Assembly: GCA_011634665.1 (NCBI GenBank) | Contig: WAEK01000017.1 | Coordinates: 921,501 to 985,500, forward strand | DNA from: Mortierella sp. BCC40632 | Taxonomy: Eukaryota > Mortierellomycota > Mortierellomycetes > Mortierellales > Mortierellaceae | Length of the DNA stretch: 64,000 nt | Reading direction: 5' to 3' | Part shown: in pieces, positions 1 through 11,288 of the stretch | How the letters are laid out: every line of letters starts with the position of its first letter | How positions within the stretch are numbered: the stretch's first letter is position 1 | Notes under the pieces: generated by a model | The model's database searches: none | Told to the model about the DNA's origin: nothing | The model's input: the letters and a program-made list of their open reading frames with translations, nothing else | Position numbers and translations under genes: made by a program

Positions 1-1754
1 TCTTCAAAGTTGACGGACTTGTGCAAGAAATGGATCGGTTGGAATTCAATCGTGCCATACATGCCATTGATTCTTCCTACAAGCTCATTGACCACTGCTC
101 GCAAGTTTTGGTATTCTTCCACGTCCTGACGGGATGGAACTGCGACTTGGACAAGCACAACCTTACCAATCCATTCCGGATGTTCCGACAAAAAGACTTC
201 GAGTGCATGTAACTTTTGAGGAACTCCCTTGATGTAATCAAGACGGTCCACACCCACAATCAACTTGACTCCCTTGAACTTTTCACGGAGGGATTGGATT
301 CGGTTGATGACTGCTGGTTGCTTGAGACCCTCAGCAAACTTCTCGGGATCGATACCGATAGGGAAAGTACCGACATGGGCATAGCGACCTTCAAAGTCGA
401 CGCCATTGGGCATGGTCGATAAGCCGAGGATACGGGTACAGGAGGAGAGGAAGTGTCGCGCATAGTCGTAGGTGTGGAAACCGATCAAGTCCGAATTTAG
501 GACGCCCAACAATATTTCCTTACGCACAGGCAAGATTCTAATAAAATACGTATTGATGTTTGGTATGCGAAAGAGTGAGAGAGAGAAAGATAGAGAGGGG
601 AAAAAAAATTGCAATTGACGTCATGAGTCAACACATGCATTCGAGCAAACACGAAAGGGGTGAGAGGGGTGAGAGAAAGTGCTTATCGACTACACATGTC
701 ACTCGTGCGGGCTAGAGTGCACTCTAGTGGTGATATTGGTTTGCGACAACCCGAGTTAATGTGTGTGTGCACTGGGCACTCTCTCTTTCTCTCTTTTTAC
801 TCTACCCCCGCAAATTCTTATGGGGTGTGAGTGTGTGTGTGTGTGTGTATTGTGTCTGGGCGAAAGAGAGAGCCGCTGACGTTCGTGTGTTTGGGATGCA
901 TGGCTCATGCATTAATGATCCTGCTAAGACGATAAGCGCTTATCGCGGAGAAGAGAAAGAGAGAGGGAATTTTTATAATCCCTGTCATACCTGTAGACTT
1001 CACTACTTGGGAAAGGTGTGTGCAAAAAGAAGCCGATCTTGATGTTCTTGGCTGGCTCCTGGCTCCCGCGCTGAGCATTGACATGTTCCCGCAAGAGTCT
1101 GGGGAGGAGCATCAGGTGATAATCCTGAACCCAGACCAGATCACCGTCGCGCACAATCTCGGTGATTGCCTTTGCAAAGAGATTGTTAGCCTGCTGATAC
1201 GCGCCCCAGTCATCCTCATTGAACGAAATTTCGCCCGGATGGTAATGGAAGAGTGGCCAGAGGATACTAAATCCATTGTTACCCAAAGATGAGGAACTTG
1301 TTTAGTGCTCTTTCTTCTTCATTTCTCTGATCCTTTACTTTCAATCCGACAGAAAGAAAAACAATGCACAGCCTTCCATGATCGATGATCAGGGTCTTCT
1401 TTCTTTCCTCAGCGACAAAATTTACCTGTTGGAGAATCCGTTGTAGTGCATGTCGGCGATTTCATCGTCAATAAAGACAGGCAAACACGAGTACTTTTCC
1501 ATGAGTTCCTTTTGAACGAGAGCACGTTCGTCTTCGGGGATATCGAGTCCTGGCCAGCCGATCCATGTGAACTTCATCATGCGCTTGAGACCCGAGAGTG
1601 CAGAGACGAGACCGCCGGAGGACATTTTGTACTGGTAGGCGCCTGAGGCATCCTTGGTGATGGTGACAGGTAGACGGTTAGAGACGACCAACAGACGCAG
1701 CTCGTCCCGTTCGCCCGAGGTGGCGACGGGATTCTGAGAGTCGGTGGAGGACAT
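1..1754 (-). CDS. TPS1: Trehalose-6-phosphate synthase, 5' part (runs off window)
   Basis: Transfers glucose from UDP-glucose to glucose-6-phosphate, giving trehalose-6-phosphate, the first step of trehalose synthesis in the cytosol. Exons on the minus strand: 1754-1426, 1266-991 and 537-1, the last cut by the window edge. All junctions are GT-AG and keep frame (AG|T gives Ser, AG|A gives Arg). About 380 residues are visible of a family that is usually about 480-550 long. Seen: an N-terminal VVSNRLPV strand, the SSGGLVSAL loop, WIGWPG, the NGFSNSILWPLFHYHP block spanning exons 1 and 2, the QDYHLMLLP block, HTPFPSSEVYR, and DRLDYIKG, the sugar-nucleotide-site block of GT20 enzymes. The start at 1754 gives a short N-terminal tail ahead of the conserved fold. 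There is no sign of a C-terminal phosphatase domain, but the end is not in the window. Intron 2 (538-990) holds a (GT)n stretch. Confidence 0.96.
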
Positions 1755-2716
1755 TTGGTACGAGAAGAAGAGGTCGATGCAGAAAGCGGACTCGGATGTT
1801 GTGTGGTGTTTTAGTTGAGCAAACTGCTTGAGATGGAATGAAAACAGAAGAAGAGAGGAATGGAATCGGAGTGATTAGCAGAAAGGAATGAGAAGAAGAA
1901 GAAGAGGGAAGGAGACACAGAGAGCTTGAGAGAGAAAGTGACGTCTTTTGGCTGTCATTTATCCTCTTTATCTTTTTTTTTTTTTTTTTCACTCACTCTC
2001 ACTTTGACTTCCCAGGCCTATGGTCCTTTCCTTTTTTTTTTTTTTTTTTTTTTTTAGCGCCACTGCAGACCGGGTCCCTGTTGGGTCAGGGGGGAAGAAG
2101 CAAAGAGAAAAGGGACTAGCCCAATCTATTGATGGTCGACAATCACCACCGATTCGTTGGATCTGTGTTTCTCTTTTCTTTCTTTCTCATTCATTCATTC
2201 ATTCTCTCTCTCTTTCTCACACACACACACATACACATCCACCACCACACATACACTCAGACTCCATCTACTCTTAGTCTTCATCCTCACACCTGTCTGT
2301 CTCATCACGTGTCTTGTCTTTTGCATTCCTCAGATTCTCTCTCTCTCTCTCCCCTTCGTTTTCCTTCTCCCCTTTCTCCAAAAAGTGCCCATCACATCTA
2401 TCCCAGATCCACACGTTCCTCCTGCCCCTGCTCCTGCCCATTATCTCATATCACGGTCGCAGTCCTCTTCTCTCCTCATCACTGATCGATAGAGCATGAT
2501 ATTGAGTCGCATCCATGGGGTGGTTACCAGAGAAGCACGGTAGTGTTTTTTTAATGCTACAATTACAGACGTATACTTTCACTTTTTCTATGAGTCGTCA
2601 AATGCGAAAGAGTGGGGTTGTGGGTTGTGGTGCTGGAAAAAAAGGTACCCCCCACTTGAGCGAGTAGCTGAGTGTCCGACATCACATCGAAAAGCCCTGG
2701 GAAAAAAGGCTTTTCT
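1755..2716. other. Intergenic: TPS1 promoter and an orphan pyrimidine-rich stretch
   Basis: Nearest TPS1 the + strand is GA-rich (1840-1940), so the TPS1 sense strand is pyrimidine-rich, as at other starts in this window. Poly-T runs follow at about 1972-1989 and 2031-2055. From about 2160 to 2490 the + strand becomes CT/CA-rich (CATT repeats, a CA repeat, a CT repeat), which elsewhere here marks a rightward promoter, yet no convincing rightward gene follows. The next gene ends at 2717 from the other side. Confidence 0.6.
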
Positions 2717-3728
2717 TTACAGACGGTCGCGGGAGTAGGTCTTGGTGAAACCCTGGCCCTCCTTGACAGTGAGGAGCTTGAGCTGGGTCTCCTGGTCAAT
2801 GTGCAACCAGGGGTGGGGGTTGTTGCGACGGTCCCAGGTGACATCGGGGCCACGAGCGAGGCGGGTGAGGTACCAGCCTAAGTGATGGGAGAGAGGAGAG
2901 AGAGAAAGAGATCAGTTTGTGTGTACGTAAAAAAAAGGGATATTGTTGGGCGGAATGGTAACAAATGTAAAGGTCTGTGTCTGTCTGTCTGTCTGTGTCT
3001 CTGTATGTCTGTGTGTGTGTGAGTGTAAGAGATGCAGAGAGAAATGTTCTGATCCGAAGCTCCCGTCCAAATATAGCGTCCGATTTCATTCCTGTTCTTT
3101 CCGTCCGTTTCTTTCCCTTTTCAAGAGGCCGCACACACACAAAGACGATCGATTCAGGCACCAAAAGGATAAAGAGTTCCTCGGCCACAACCTCTTCCCC
3201 TTCCCCCTTCTCTTCGCTGGGGAGGCAAAATGCCAAACTCTTCATCCTTGGGGTCCCTCGGCGGTAGAATGCAGTGTGTGTGTGGTGTGGTTGCTCTTGA
3301 GTCGCAGAAAGGCCCTTCGTGGCTGGTCGGTTTTGTAACGGCTGACATCGTTGGGGAGGGGAGGAGGAGGAGGGGTTGTGTTGTGCACAGACAGTGAACA
3401 ACAAAGAGTTTGGATCCTTGGTTGTGCCAGTTGTGCAGATGAGACCGCACAGAAAGATCGGCTGAGGAGGGACAAGGCCGTAGAACCATCCCCCTCTTGG
3501 GCAACAGAGGAAACGAGAAGAAAGTGCCCGAGTGGGGTACTGAGACAGCAGGACAGACGGTGTCAGAGACAGACAGGAGAGCATAAAAAAAAAAAAAAAA
3601 AAAAAAAACTTACCAGCACCACCGCAGGCAAAGCCGAGGACGGCATAGATGGGGATGACCTCGACACGGAACCAGGTCTGGAAGAGGGTGGGGGCCTTCT
3701 TGGCAGCTTGGGCAGCAGTAGCGCTCAT
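2717..3728 (-). CDS. B12D/MLRQ (NDUFA4-like) small mitochondrial membrane protein
   Basis: Two exons, 3728-3614 and 2877-2717, encode 91 residues. The intron (2878-3613, GT-AG) is 736 bp and contains a poly-T run on the sense strand. The protein has a short N-terminal tail, then a FRVEVIPIYAVLGFACGGAG membrane segment (about residues 20-39) continuing into WYLTRLARGPDVTWDRRNNP and a soluble C-terminal tail. This pattern (V.P.Y..., one membrane helix, R...PDV.W.R..NP) is that of the B12D / NADH-ubiquinone reductase complex I MLRQ-subunit family (NDUFA4). Members sit in the inner mitochondrial membrane; NDUFA4 itself was later assigned to cytochrome c oxidase. Length fits the family. The complex cannot be decided from sequence alone. 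Confidence 0.85.
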
Positions 3729-5348
3729 GGTGAAAAAAAGTGTGTTGGGGGTTGGAGGGGAGAGGGGAGAGGTTGGGGAAGAAGGGAGAGAAAGAAAAGA
3801 AAAAAAAAAGGCTGGATGGCAACCTCCGCTCTTTTAATGAGGCGCCGGAGTTTGGATATCTCTAGGTACACATAGCTCCAGCAATATGGCCTTGCAGCTG
3901 TACGGGTTGGCAGAGAGGCCGATGGATAGGCAGCTCAAGTATCTGGCTAGCATGCAGCGCACAGCTGGGAAGGATGGCCCGGGGACACGCGCGGAGAAGG
4001 AACATGAAAAGAAGTGTGGGAGATGGTTGACAATTGGGGAGACGGGTACGCGACTCGAGAGTGCAGATCAAGTTCTGTCTGGGGCGCAGGATCTGTGCAG
4101 GTTTCAAGACAATCAAGTTGACTCGGTTGGGCAGAAACACGTACGCTCATTGTGCTGCTCTGCAGTGTGGGGAGAGAAAAGAGAGATGAAAAACATGCTC
4201 TGTGTTCGTACTGAGGAAAGGTTTTTTTTTTTGGATGAGCAAGCAAGACAAGAACGTGACACAGGAAAGAAACGAGAACGGTTGAAAGAACCACGTTGTT
4301 AGTAGTGAGCTCTCTGCCCTCTCTTTTTGCCCTCTTGCCTCACACCGCGGCCAATTGGCCCGCAAAAACAAGGGGCCGAGACGATGACAAAGCGGGGGAA
4401 CAGAGGAGTAATGCAATGGTAGGAAATACCCGGAGAGACAGGCAAGTCGCAGGACCAGCTGGAGGAAAGAAGTCAAGTGAGGAAAGGGCCGTGAGGAGAG
4501 ATGTGGAGAAGGGAGAGTAGTATAGAGTGGGAGAGTCCCGGATAGACAGGAAGAGATGGGGGGGGGGCGAAGAAGGAAGAAGAGGGATCAAAACGCATCC
4601 GTGGGGGAGTCACTCGGTGTTGTTGATGGGAGGTATTCTCGCGGGAGAAAACACTGCAGAGAGGAGGATCAGAGAGAGAGAGAAAGAGAGACGTCCAGCA
4701 GGGCATGGTTCGGCATGGCATGGCATGGCGCCGCTCAAAGCGACAATTGAAAAAACAACAACAACAGGAAGGGAAGAGAAAAAAAAAAAAGGGTAGACGG
4801 GCGCCGATCCGATTGAGGAGAGAAAGAGTGAGGGGAGACTTTCTGTCGCTTGTTCTGCTGCCACAAGGGCGTTCTTTCTCTCCCGTCGCACTCTTTTTAT
4901 TTACCTTTTTATTTTTTTCTCTTTCTCTCTCTCTCTCTCTCTCTTTTTCTTTTTCTTTCTCCTCCTTTTCTCTCTCTCTTGAGGCTGATGGGAGGTATTC
5001 TCGTAGAAGAGACACTCTCTCTTTCTAGGTCATACATGGGAAACACCATGACGTCCAGCAGGGCATGGTATCGGCATGGCATGGCATGGTAATATATATA
5101 TATATAGCGATTTTAATAAAAACATTTTATATATAATAAACAGGAAGGGAAGAAAAAAAAATATGTTGCTTTCCGTTTGCTTTTTAATATATTTAAATTT
5201 CAAAGGGATCAAAATCACTGCATCCATCAAAATAAATCATTTCGGATCATCTTTTAACAAATTACATTCTTTTGTTTTTTTTTTTTACTAATTTCACTTT
5301 TCTCTCTCATAATATCCCCATCTTTCATCTCAAGCTCCTTCTTCCCAT
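3729..5348. other. Divergent intergenic region (B12D gene left, CRAL-TRIO gene right)
   Basis: No coding region seen. The left side is GA-rich on the + strand (the pyrimidine leader of the minus-strand B12D gene). The right side is CT-rich (4915-4980 and 5290-5340), leading into the rightward CRAL-TRIO gene. A degenerate direct duplication lies at 4625-4790 and 4987-5160, and a very AT-rich pocket at about 5092-5290; both are described separately. Confidence 0.6.
4625..5160. repeat. Two-copy degenerate direct duplication with GGCAT repeats
   Basis: Copy 1 (about 4625-4790) and copy 2 (about 4987-5160) share, in the same order, GATGGGAGGTATTCTCG, the block ACGTCCAGCAGGGCATGG with GGCATGGCATGGCATGG after it, and CAGGAAGGGAAG followed by poly-A. 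Offsets are 362, 360 and 376 bp. A further weaker match (GGGATCAAAA near 4588 and 5206) suggests that the duplicated unit was once longer. Copy 2 carries an extra AT-rich insertion before its last block. Confidence 0.8.
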
Positions 5349-7644
5349 ATGACTACAGCCGGAAGGACGACAGAAGCCCTGCAGGCGGTGTACAAGGAGC
5401 ATGTCCAGCAGGTCACCGAGTTACAGCACCTTGCTCAGCAGCAATATCCCCCCTCGCATCCTGCCCATGATGCCGTCTCTGCCTTCCTCAACGATCGCAT
5501 CACCCTCTTCCGCTTCCTCAAAAAGGCCAACTATTCTCTGCGCGAGGCTCATTCGCTTGTTCTTGACACCCTTGCTTGGCGCAACGACGTGGGCTGCGAC
5601 CGTATCACTCCCCGCGACATTGCCCACACAGCACTCTGGGCAGATGGACTCGTGGTCCTCCGCGGCCAAGACCGATATCGTCATCCACTCCTCACCATCC
5701 GTCTCTCCCGCTACTCACCTGCACCCGCTGCGACCGATGATGACGACGAAGAGGCAGATCGTTTCTTGGACTATAAGCGATACATCATCTTTGTCCTAGA
5801 GTGCACCCGTAAGCTACTCTGGGAGTCCAGTCGACGATCCCCTCCAGAGGACCATGCTCTTCAAGCAACGTTGATCCTCGATCTGGATGGCGCCTCGGTC
5901 TCGGATCTTGACCACCAGCTGATCTCGTATACGATCGACCTGCTCAAGCATCGCTACCCCAGTTGCATTGCACAAGGTAACGTCTCACAGGAATGCTGAC
6001 TTGCCCGCCTTCGTTTCTTTCTTTGTCATTTTTTTTTCTCTTTCTCTCTTTGTCTTCCGGGTCACGGCTCGCTTCGAGTCCTTTACTCCAACGTGCAGAT
6101 GCCCAGTTTGCATCCTGCATCCTGCACATCCTGCACACACACACAGACAACGGGCAAAAAAAAAAAAAAAAAAAAGATTGGACGACGACGAGATGCGGGT
6201 TAATAATAGGTCTACCGCTGAGGATGGTCACTCGCCATTGTTCAAGGGACCTCTCTTTCTTTCTCCACACTCCAACTCACAGACATCCATTAACACATAT
6301 TACAATGCGCTAACCCTTTCTCACCCCATTCTTCTCACCCCATTCTCGCCCCTCCTCCTTCTCTTCCTCCTCCTCTTCTTCTTCCTCCTGCTTCTCCGTC
6401 TTCTCCCTATTGCAAATAGTCTATGTGCTAAACTACAGCTGGGTCTTTGGCGGAATCTGGCAGATGCTGAAACGAGCTCTTCCGGAAACAGCCCGTGCAC
6501 GCGTCTCTTTCCCAAACTCGGCCGACGAGCTCCAGGAACACATTGACCCTGAGGAACTCTCTGTGGGTAAGTTTGTGCACCATCGGATCGGTCCGGTTTT
6601 TTTTTCTCTTTCTTTTTCAGCTGCTGATGATAGGATGGATAAAGTTATGCATCTCGACTTGTGCTGACCATTTTTTGTTTGTTTGTATCTTTCATCCTCT
6701 CTTTCTCTGTGCACGTAGACCTTGGTGGCCTGGACATGTACCAATACGACCCGGATACCTGCGAGGCTTTCCACTACTATGGCTACCCATCTTTTGGTCT
6801 GCAGGCCAATACGCCGACATCTTCGCTCAGCCGGGTCAACTCGTGTGACTCGATTTACTTTGATGCCATCTCGACTCCGCTGCACAGCCCTGGCCTTCGA
6901 CCTCATGGACATGGTCATGCTCACGATGGCCTCAGCTTCTTGTCCATGACGCCTATGATGCCCATGGCACCTCCTTCGCGCCCTTCCTCCCTGCGTTCCC
7001 GCTCCAACTCAATTCCCTTTATCGACCTCAACCACTCAACAGACTCGACCAACAAGGACTCTTCTTCCTCCACAACCAGCCCAAGTCCCACTCATCTCTC
7101 CCCTCAATCCGCTGGTCATCAAGCTGGTCCCACCTCTAGTCACACACGACACGCAACGGGCCACTCTTCGACGACGAGCCGACATGCCTCCGTCAAGCCC
7201 ATGCTCAAGTCATCTAAATCGACAGCTCATATCCCATCGTTTATGATCACACCCTCGATCCAGACGGACTTGCCGACGCAGTACCCAATTTCACGCAAGG
7301 ATCGACAGGCGATCAGTCGAGTGTCTACGCCACTCGTTGATCCCAAGCAACCCCGACGCACACCCAATGGCAAGGGCATCCGGGGAGGACTCTTTTACCG
7401 ACTGATTCTTCGACCCAATTCGATCTTTATGCGATTGGCTGCGACTCAACAAGGCGCGCGTCAAAAGATTGCGAAGGTGGTCAAGTCATGTGCGGATAAG
7501 GCGATGCGAACGGATATGAAGACATTGATGTATTGGGTGATGGCCTTGATTATGCTCCGAGGTGAAGTCTGGCATTTGATTGCTGCTACGGCTGTCAAGG
7601 TGTTGACGATTGTTGGAGAAGGTGATGATCTTCTTTTGCTTTAA
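5349..7644 (+). CDS. Sec14-like CRAL-TRIO lipid-binding protein with C-terminal membrane tail
   Basis: Three exons, 5349-5976, 6420-6566 and 6719-7644, encode 566 residues. Both introns are GT-AG and interrupt codons after their first base (phase 1). A CRAL-TRIO N-terminal helical part is visible around residues 45-80 (DRITLFRFLKKANYSLREA, then LAWRND). The lipid-binding domain follows to about residue 258, with LILDLDGASVSD and VLNYSWVFGGIW blocks typical of Sec14-type folds. After an aromatic segment (YQYDP..CEAFHYYGYPSFG) comes a long Ser/Thr/Pro-rich region predicted to be disordered. The end (about 525-566) has two hydrophobic stretches, LMYWVMALIMLRG and VWHLIAATAVKVLTIV, suggesting a membrane anchor. 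Such proteins move or present phosphoinositides or other lipids between membranes; the ligand cannot be told here. The start is the first ATG after a pyrimidine-rich leader. Confidence 0.88.
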
Positions 7645-8056
7645 AGAAGAAGAAGAAGAAGAAGAGAAAAGGGGGGGAGATCTCTAGGGAGAGAGAAAGG
7701 GGGGAAGGGGTGATGTTTTTTTTATATCTTGCCTTTTCCTCTTTCCTTTTTTCCTTTTCCCTTTCTCTTTTTTTTTTTTCTTTTCTTTTTATTCTTTTTA
7801 TTCTTTTCTTTCTCTCTTTCTCTTTCTCTTTCTCTTTCTCTTTCTCTTTCTCTTTCTCTTTCTCTTTCTCTTTCTCTCTGACCTGTACTATAGCTTAATC
7901 CTCTCTTTTATTACCTCATTCTCCAAACACACTTGTACAATAGTTATTTTTCGTTTACCAAACAAACAAACAGAACCCCCCCCCCCACCATTAAAAAAAA
8001 AAAAAAAAAAAAAAGGATCGACTTCGTTTCTTTAATAGTACATTTACAATGGTATA
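7645..8056. other. Convergent 3' intergenic region
   Basis: Lies between two converging genes. It holds a GAA run just after the stop at 7644, a TTTCTC hexamer array (about 7808-7877), a C run with an A run (about 7976-8014), and nothing coding. Confidence 0.7.
7808..7877. repeat. (TTTCTC)n hexanucleotide array
   Basis: About eleven near-perfect TTTCTC units in the 3' flank of the CRAL-TRIO gene. It translates as an SF/FS repeat on the + strand, which is not a real protein. Confidence 0.9.
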
Positions 8057-10960
8057 CTAGGGGTGAGTTGCAGGGTACAATGGAGAGAGTGATAGAGAGG
8101 TGTATGCGAGGGGTGGAGGAGTTGGTGTAGAGGCAGCAGAGGAAGAAGACGATCCTTGAGCATCCTCATAGGGGCTCCATGACCGAGATCCCGGTTGAGA
8201 ATGCGTTTGACGTTGGAATTGTCTTTGAAGGAGTGATGATGACGACATGGGAAGTGAAGGGGGATGATGTCGGAGCAAGGTCGAGGAATGTCGAGTGGCC
8301 ATTTCCATGGCTGCAGACCTTGCTGCCGTGATGGCCAAAGCATCGGCAATAATCGCTTGTACTTCATGATCTGCCTCAAGACTATTGGTATTACTCGATC
8401 CTCCTCCCCCTCCTCCTCCCGATTGAGGAAAGGTCGGCGAAGGAGAAGAGGCGAGGACAGATGGACCGGTGAACCAGGATTCATCGTATGAGATGGATCG
8501 ACGTTGGGACATGGGTCGACCTCCTTTTCCTGTCTTGGCTCCTCCTCTTTCTCCTCTTGTCGTTCGACTCATCATGTTCTCTCGAGGATCGACCTTGTTG
8601 ACTCGTGAGGGAGAGGCGGAAGAGGAAGGTCGACTTGGTCCTCCAAATCCAAGACCAGAACTTGGACTCTCTCCCCGCATGGACGAAATGGACATGGTAG
8701 TCGATCCAGGAAAGGAAGACCCCGGAACAATGGAAGAAGTTGGACTGGGTTTACTGGCCAACTCTTCTACGACCGAACCTGTAGGTCGTTTCAAAACCAG
8801 GTACGAAGTATGCACGGGCATCGCTGGACTTGAAGTCATGGAAGTCAAAGTTGGAGTAACATGGTTCTCGATCTGACCCAGACTTGGTTTCAAATTCGGT
8901 GTGGAGGTAGAAGGAGAATCTTGTTGTTGCTGTTGTTGTTGTTGTCGTTGTTGCTGTGCTGGTGGTTGACTTAGAGCACGGACCGAGGCAGTCCAATTGA
9001 GAGATGGACCCGTACCTGTGGTTGGACTGTCTGGTAAACTACTTGCAGAGTAATCCGTCGTTGACCGACCCGCCAATCCTCCATTTGACCCAGGCATTCC
9101 TCCAACTCCTCCTCCTTCTTTAACCCCAGCCCCTGTACTCACACCAGAAGTGGACCCAGGGACAGCACCACCTCCTGATGGATACGATCTAGAAATCCGA
9201 CGAGGGATTTGAACCGTAAGAGGAGAGAGAGGAGGAGAGATTGTAGATCGTTCAGAAGGTATAAACAATCCACTGTTCAGGGCCTGACTTTGACGACGAC
9301 GTGAAGACCTTGGCTGAGGTGGTTGTGGCAAAGGTGCAGGTGAAGGAGAAGACGGTGCCTGGAGAGGCCAGGTTGAGGAAGAGAGGACAGAACTTGGAGG
9401 TCGAGGAATAGTAGACCGTTTGGAGGAACCACTCCCAACAATACTCTTGCGTCGCGCATCCTTAAGACCAATAGCAGGAGCAGGGGCAGGAACTGAAGGA
9501 GCAGGAGGAGGAGGATGAGGATGAGACGAGGGATTTGAAGGAAGATGAATCTGACGGTATTGAGCAGCGAGTTCATCCATCGATCCATCCCAAGGAAGTC
9601 GACTCGACTCAATACTGAGACTCTCTCGACGAGGTGGGGCCTCACCATGCAATGGACATGAAGAGGAAGAGAGACTCTTGATAGAGGCTGTGCTTGCACG
9701 TCGTTCATGTAAGCTGGGCCGAGCGGACCGGAAGCTATGACGAGAGACCGACTCGATCGATGCTCGACCACGACCCTCTGTCGTGGGATTCGTGGCCTCA
9801 CTTGGTAACATTGGCAATGGTTGAGACGGTGGTGGAGGAGGAGCTGTGGCGAGAGAGATCGAGGTACGAGGTCGACTCGTCGTGATACCATTCCCATTGA
9901 GTACCAAGCTGTCACGGTTCCGACCACCGATTAAAGATGGTCGTTGAAGCATGGACAAGGGCCTTGATGAAGTCTTGGGTGGAAAAGTCGGTGTTTGAGG
10001 AGGTGATATGGTCGACAATCGACGGGTAGAGGTCGAGTCCGCATTAGACACTGTCCGACGTTCTGGTGTGCGCAGGGGTTGGATCTCGTCACTGACTATG
10101 ACGGGCATGAGGGCATCCATGTCCACGTCCAGCATGTCAATGTGCACGGCCTCGGAACGGTGTTGACTCGCTGCAGATGTGCGTCCGCTACGAGATTTTT
10201 TAGTGTCGAGGTCTAGACTCGGACTCCTGTCTGGAGTGGTTGTGATGGTGATAGTGGTTGTGGGGGAAGAGGAGGCGGCGACCAAAGTAGGAGTAACGGC
10301 AGGAGCCGCAGATTGGGTCAGACGAGAAGAGGGGATGGGTGTTGCAGGTGTTCCAGGAGCGGACAACAAAGTGTTGTGATGGTTAGTTGTGTAAGTCTTC
10401 TCGATAGTCGTCGTTGGAGAGCCGTTGTGTGACAGGTCAAAAGGTTTGACTGTGTTCCCATTCTCATACGACATGGACATGGACGTCCGTGGCACAGATA
10501 AAAGAGAGTCGGGTTCGACCTTGTCACCCCCTGCCCCTCCTTCACCCGTTCGTGAGACCTGGCTGCTAAAGTTACTGAACCGATGCAAGGAGGTTGGAGT
10601 GTCCTCAACGGCATCTGTCGGTTCTAACCGTTCCTTCTCTGTCGAGTTAGTTATTGGTGGTTGTTCAATGTCGTGTCGTAGTGAGGACGTGGGCGAGACT
10701 CGGGCAGCAGCCCTGCTACCTCGCCGCCGCCTAAAGAATACACAAAAGGCAATAGCGAGGACAAGGACAGCCAACGAGCCAGCAGCTGCCCCGGCAATGG
10801 CGGCTACAGGTGCTGTAGGGGTTGTTGGAGGGATGGTGGATGGGATGTGGGATATTGGTTCAGTCGCAGAGGAAGGAGAAGAGGATAGTGAAGGATGGGG
10901 AGCACTGAGTGCGTTGGCCGAGACGGGCGAAGGGATAGAGCTGGGCCCAGGGTTGTTCAT
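8057..10960 (-). CDS. Single-pass membrane protein with long Ser/Pro-rich cytoplasmic tail (unknown function)
   Basis: Single open frame, 967 residues from the ATG at 10960. The first about 50 residues are Ser/Pro/Thr-rich with no signal peptide. One clear membrane helix follows (about residues 51-76: AAIAGAAAGSLAVLVLAIAF and onward) with an RRRR stop-transfer motif, so the roughly 890-residue remainder should be cytoplasmic. That tail is low-complexity (Ser, Pro, Thr, Arg), with a short Gln run near 8925-8955 and scattered RRXS-type basic-Ser motifs that could be kinase sites. I recognise no folded domain. The architecture resembles fungal cell-surface sensor or anchor proteins whose ectodomain precedes such a helix. 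An upstream exon supplying a signal peptide and ectodomain is therefore possible, although I found none; the frame stays open upstream to 11278 only through a CT-rich leader. Confidence 0.75.
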   Translation of the reverse strand: MNNPGPSSIPSPVSANALSAPHPSLSSSPSSATEPISHIPSTIPPTTPTAPVAAIAGAAAGSLAVLVLAIAFCVFFRRRRGSRAAARVSPTSSLRHDIEQPPITNSTEKERLEPTDAVEDTPTSLHRFSNFSSQVSRTGEGGAGGDKVEPDSLLSVPRTSMSMSYENGNTVKPFDLSHNGSPTTTIEKTYTTNHHNTLLSAPGTPATPIPSSRLTQSAAPAVTPTLVAASSSPTTTITITTTPDRSPSLDLDTKKSRSGRTSAASQHRSEAVHIDMLDVDMDALMPVIVSDEIQPLRTPERRTVSNADSTSTRRLSTISPPQTPTFPPKTSSRPLSMLQRPSLIGGRNRDSLVLNGNGITTSRPRTSISLATAPPPPPSQPLPMLPSEATNPTTEGRGRASIESVSRHSFRSARPSLHERRASTASIKSLSSSSCPLHGEAPPRRESLSIESSRLPWDGSMDELAAQYRQIHLPSNPSSHPHPPPPAPSVPAPAPAIGLKDARRKSIVGSGSSKRSTIPRPPSSVLSSSTWPLQAPSSPSPAPLPQPPQPRSSRRRQSQALNSGLFIPSERSTISPPLSPLTVQIPRRISRSYPSGGGAVPGSTSGVSTGAGVKEGGGVGGMPGSNGGLAGRSTTDYSASSLPDSPTTGTGPSLNWTASVRALSQPPAQQQRQQQQQQQQDSPSTSTPNLKPSLGQIENHVTPTLTSMTSSPAMPVHTSYLVLKRPTGSVVEELASKPSPTSSIVPGSSFPGSTTMSISSMRGESPSSGLGFGGPSRPSSSASPSRVNKVDPRENMMSRTTRGERGGAKTGKGGRPMSQRRSISYDESWFTGPSVLASSPSPTFPQSGGGGGGGSSNTNSLEADHEVQAIIADALAITAARSAAMEMATRHSSTLLRHHPPSLPMSSSSLLQRQFQRQTHSQPGSRSWSPYEDAQGSSSSSAASTPTPPPLAYTSLSLSPLYPATHP

Positions 10961-11288
10961 GGCGCGGTTGCTATGTTCTGGACCGAGTAAAACAGAAGTG
11001 GCATAGGGCGGAGGAAGGGAGGAATGGAGGAAGGAAGAGAGACGACTGGTTAGACGAGGGTGACACAAGGAATGTTTTGACTGATGGTAAAGAAGGGTAC
11101 TGCGGGGGAGAGGAAGTAGAAGAACGAGAAGAGAGAGAAAAAGAAAAAAAAAAAAAAAAAAAGAGAGATGAGAGAGATGAAAGAGAACAAGAGAGAAGGG
11201 AGAGAGGAGAGAAAGAGAAAGGGAAAGAGCAAGAGAGAATGTATGTTTATGTGTGTGTGTGTGTGTGCTCGCTGCCATGGCTCAAGTC

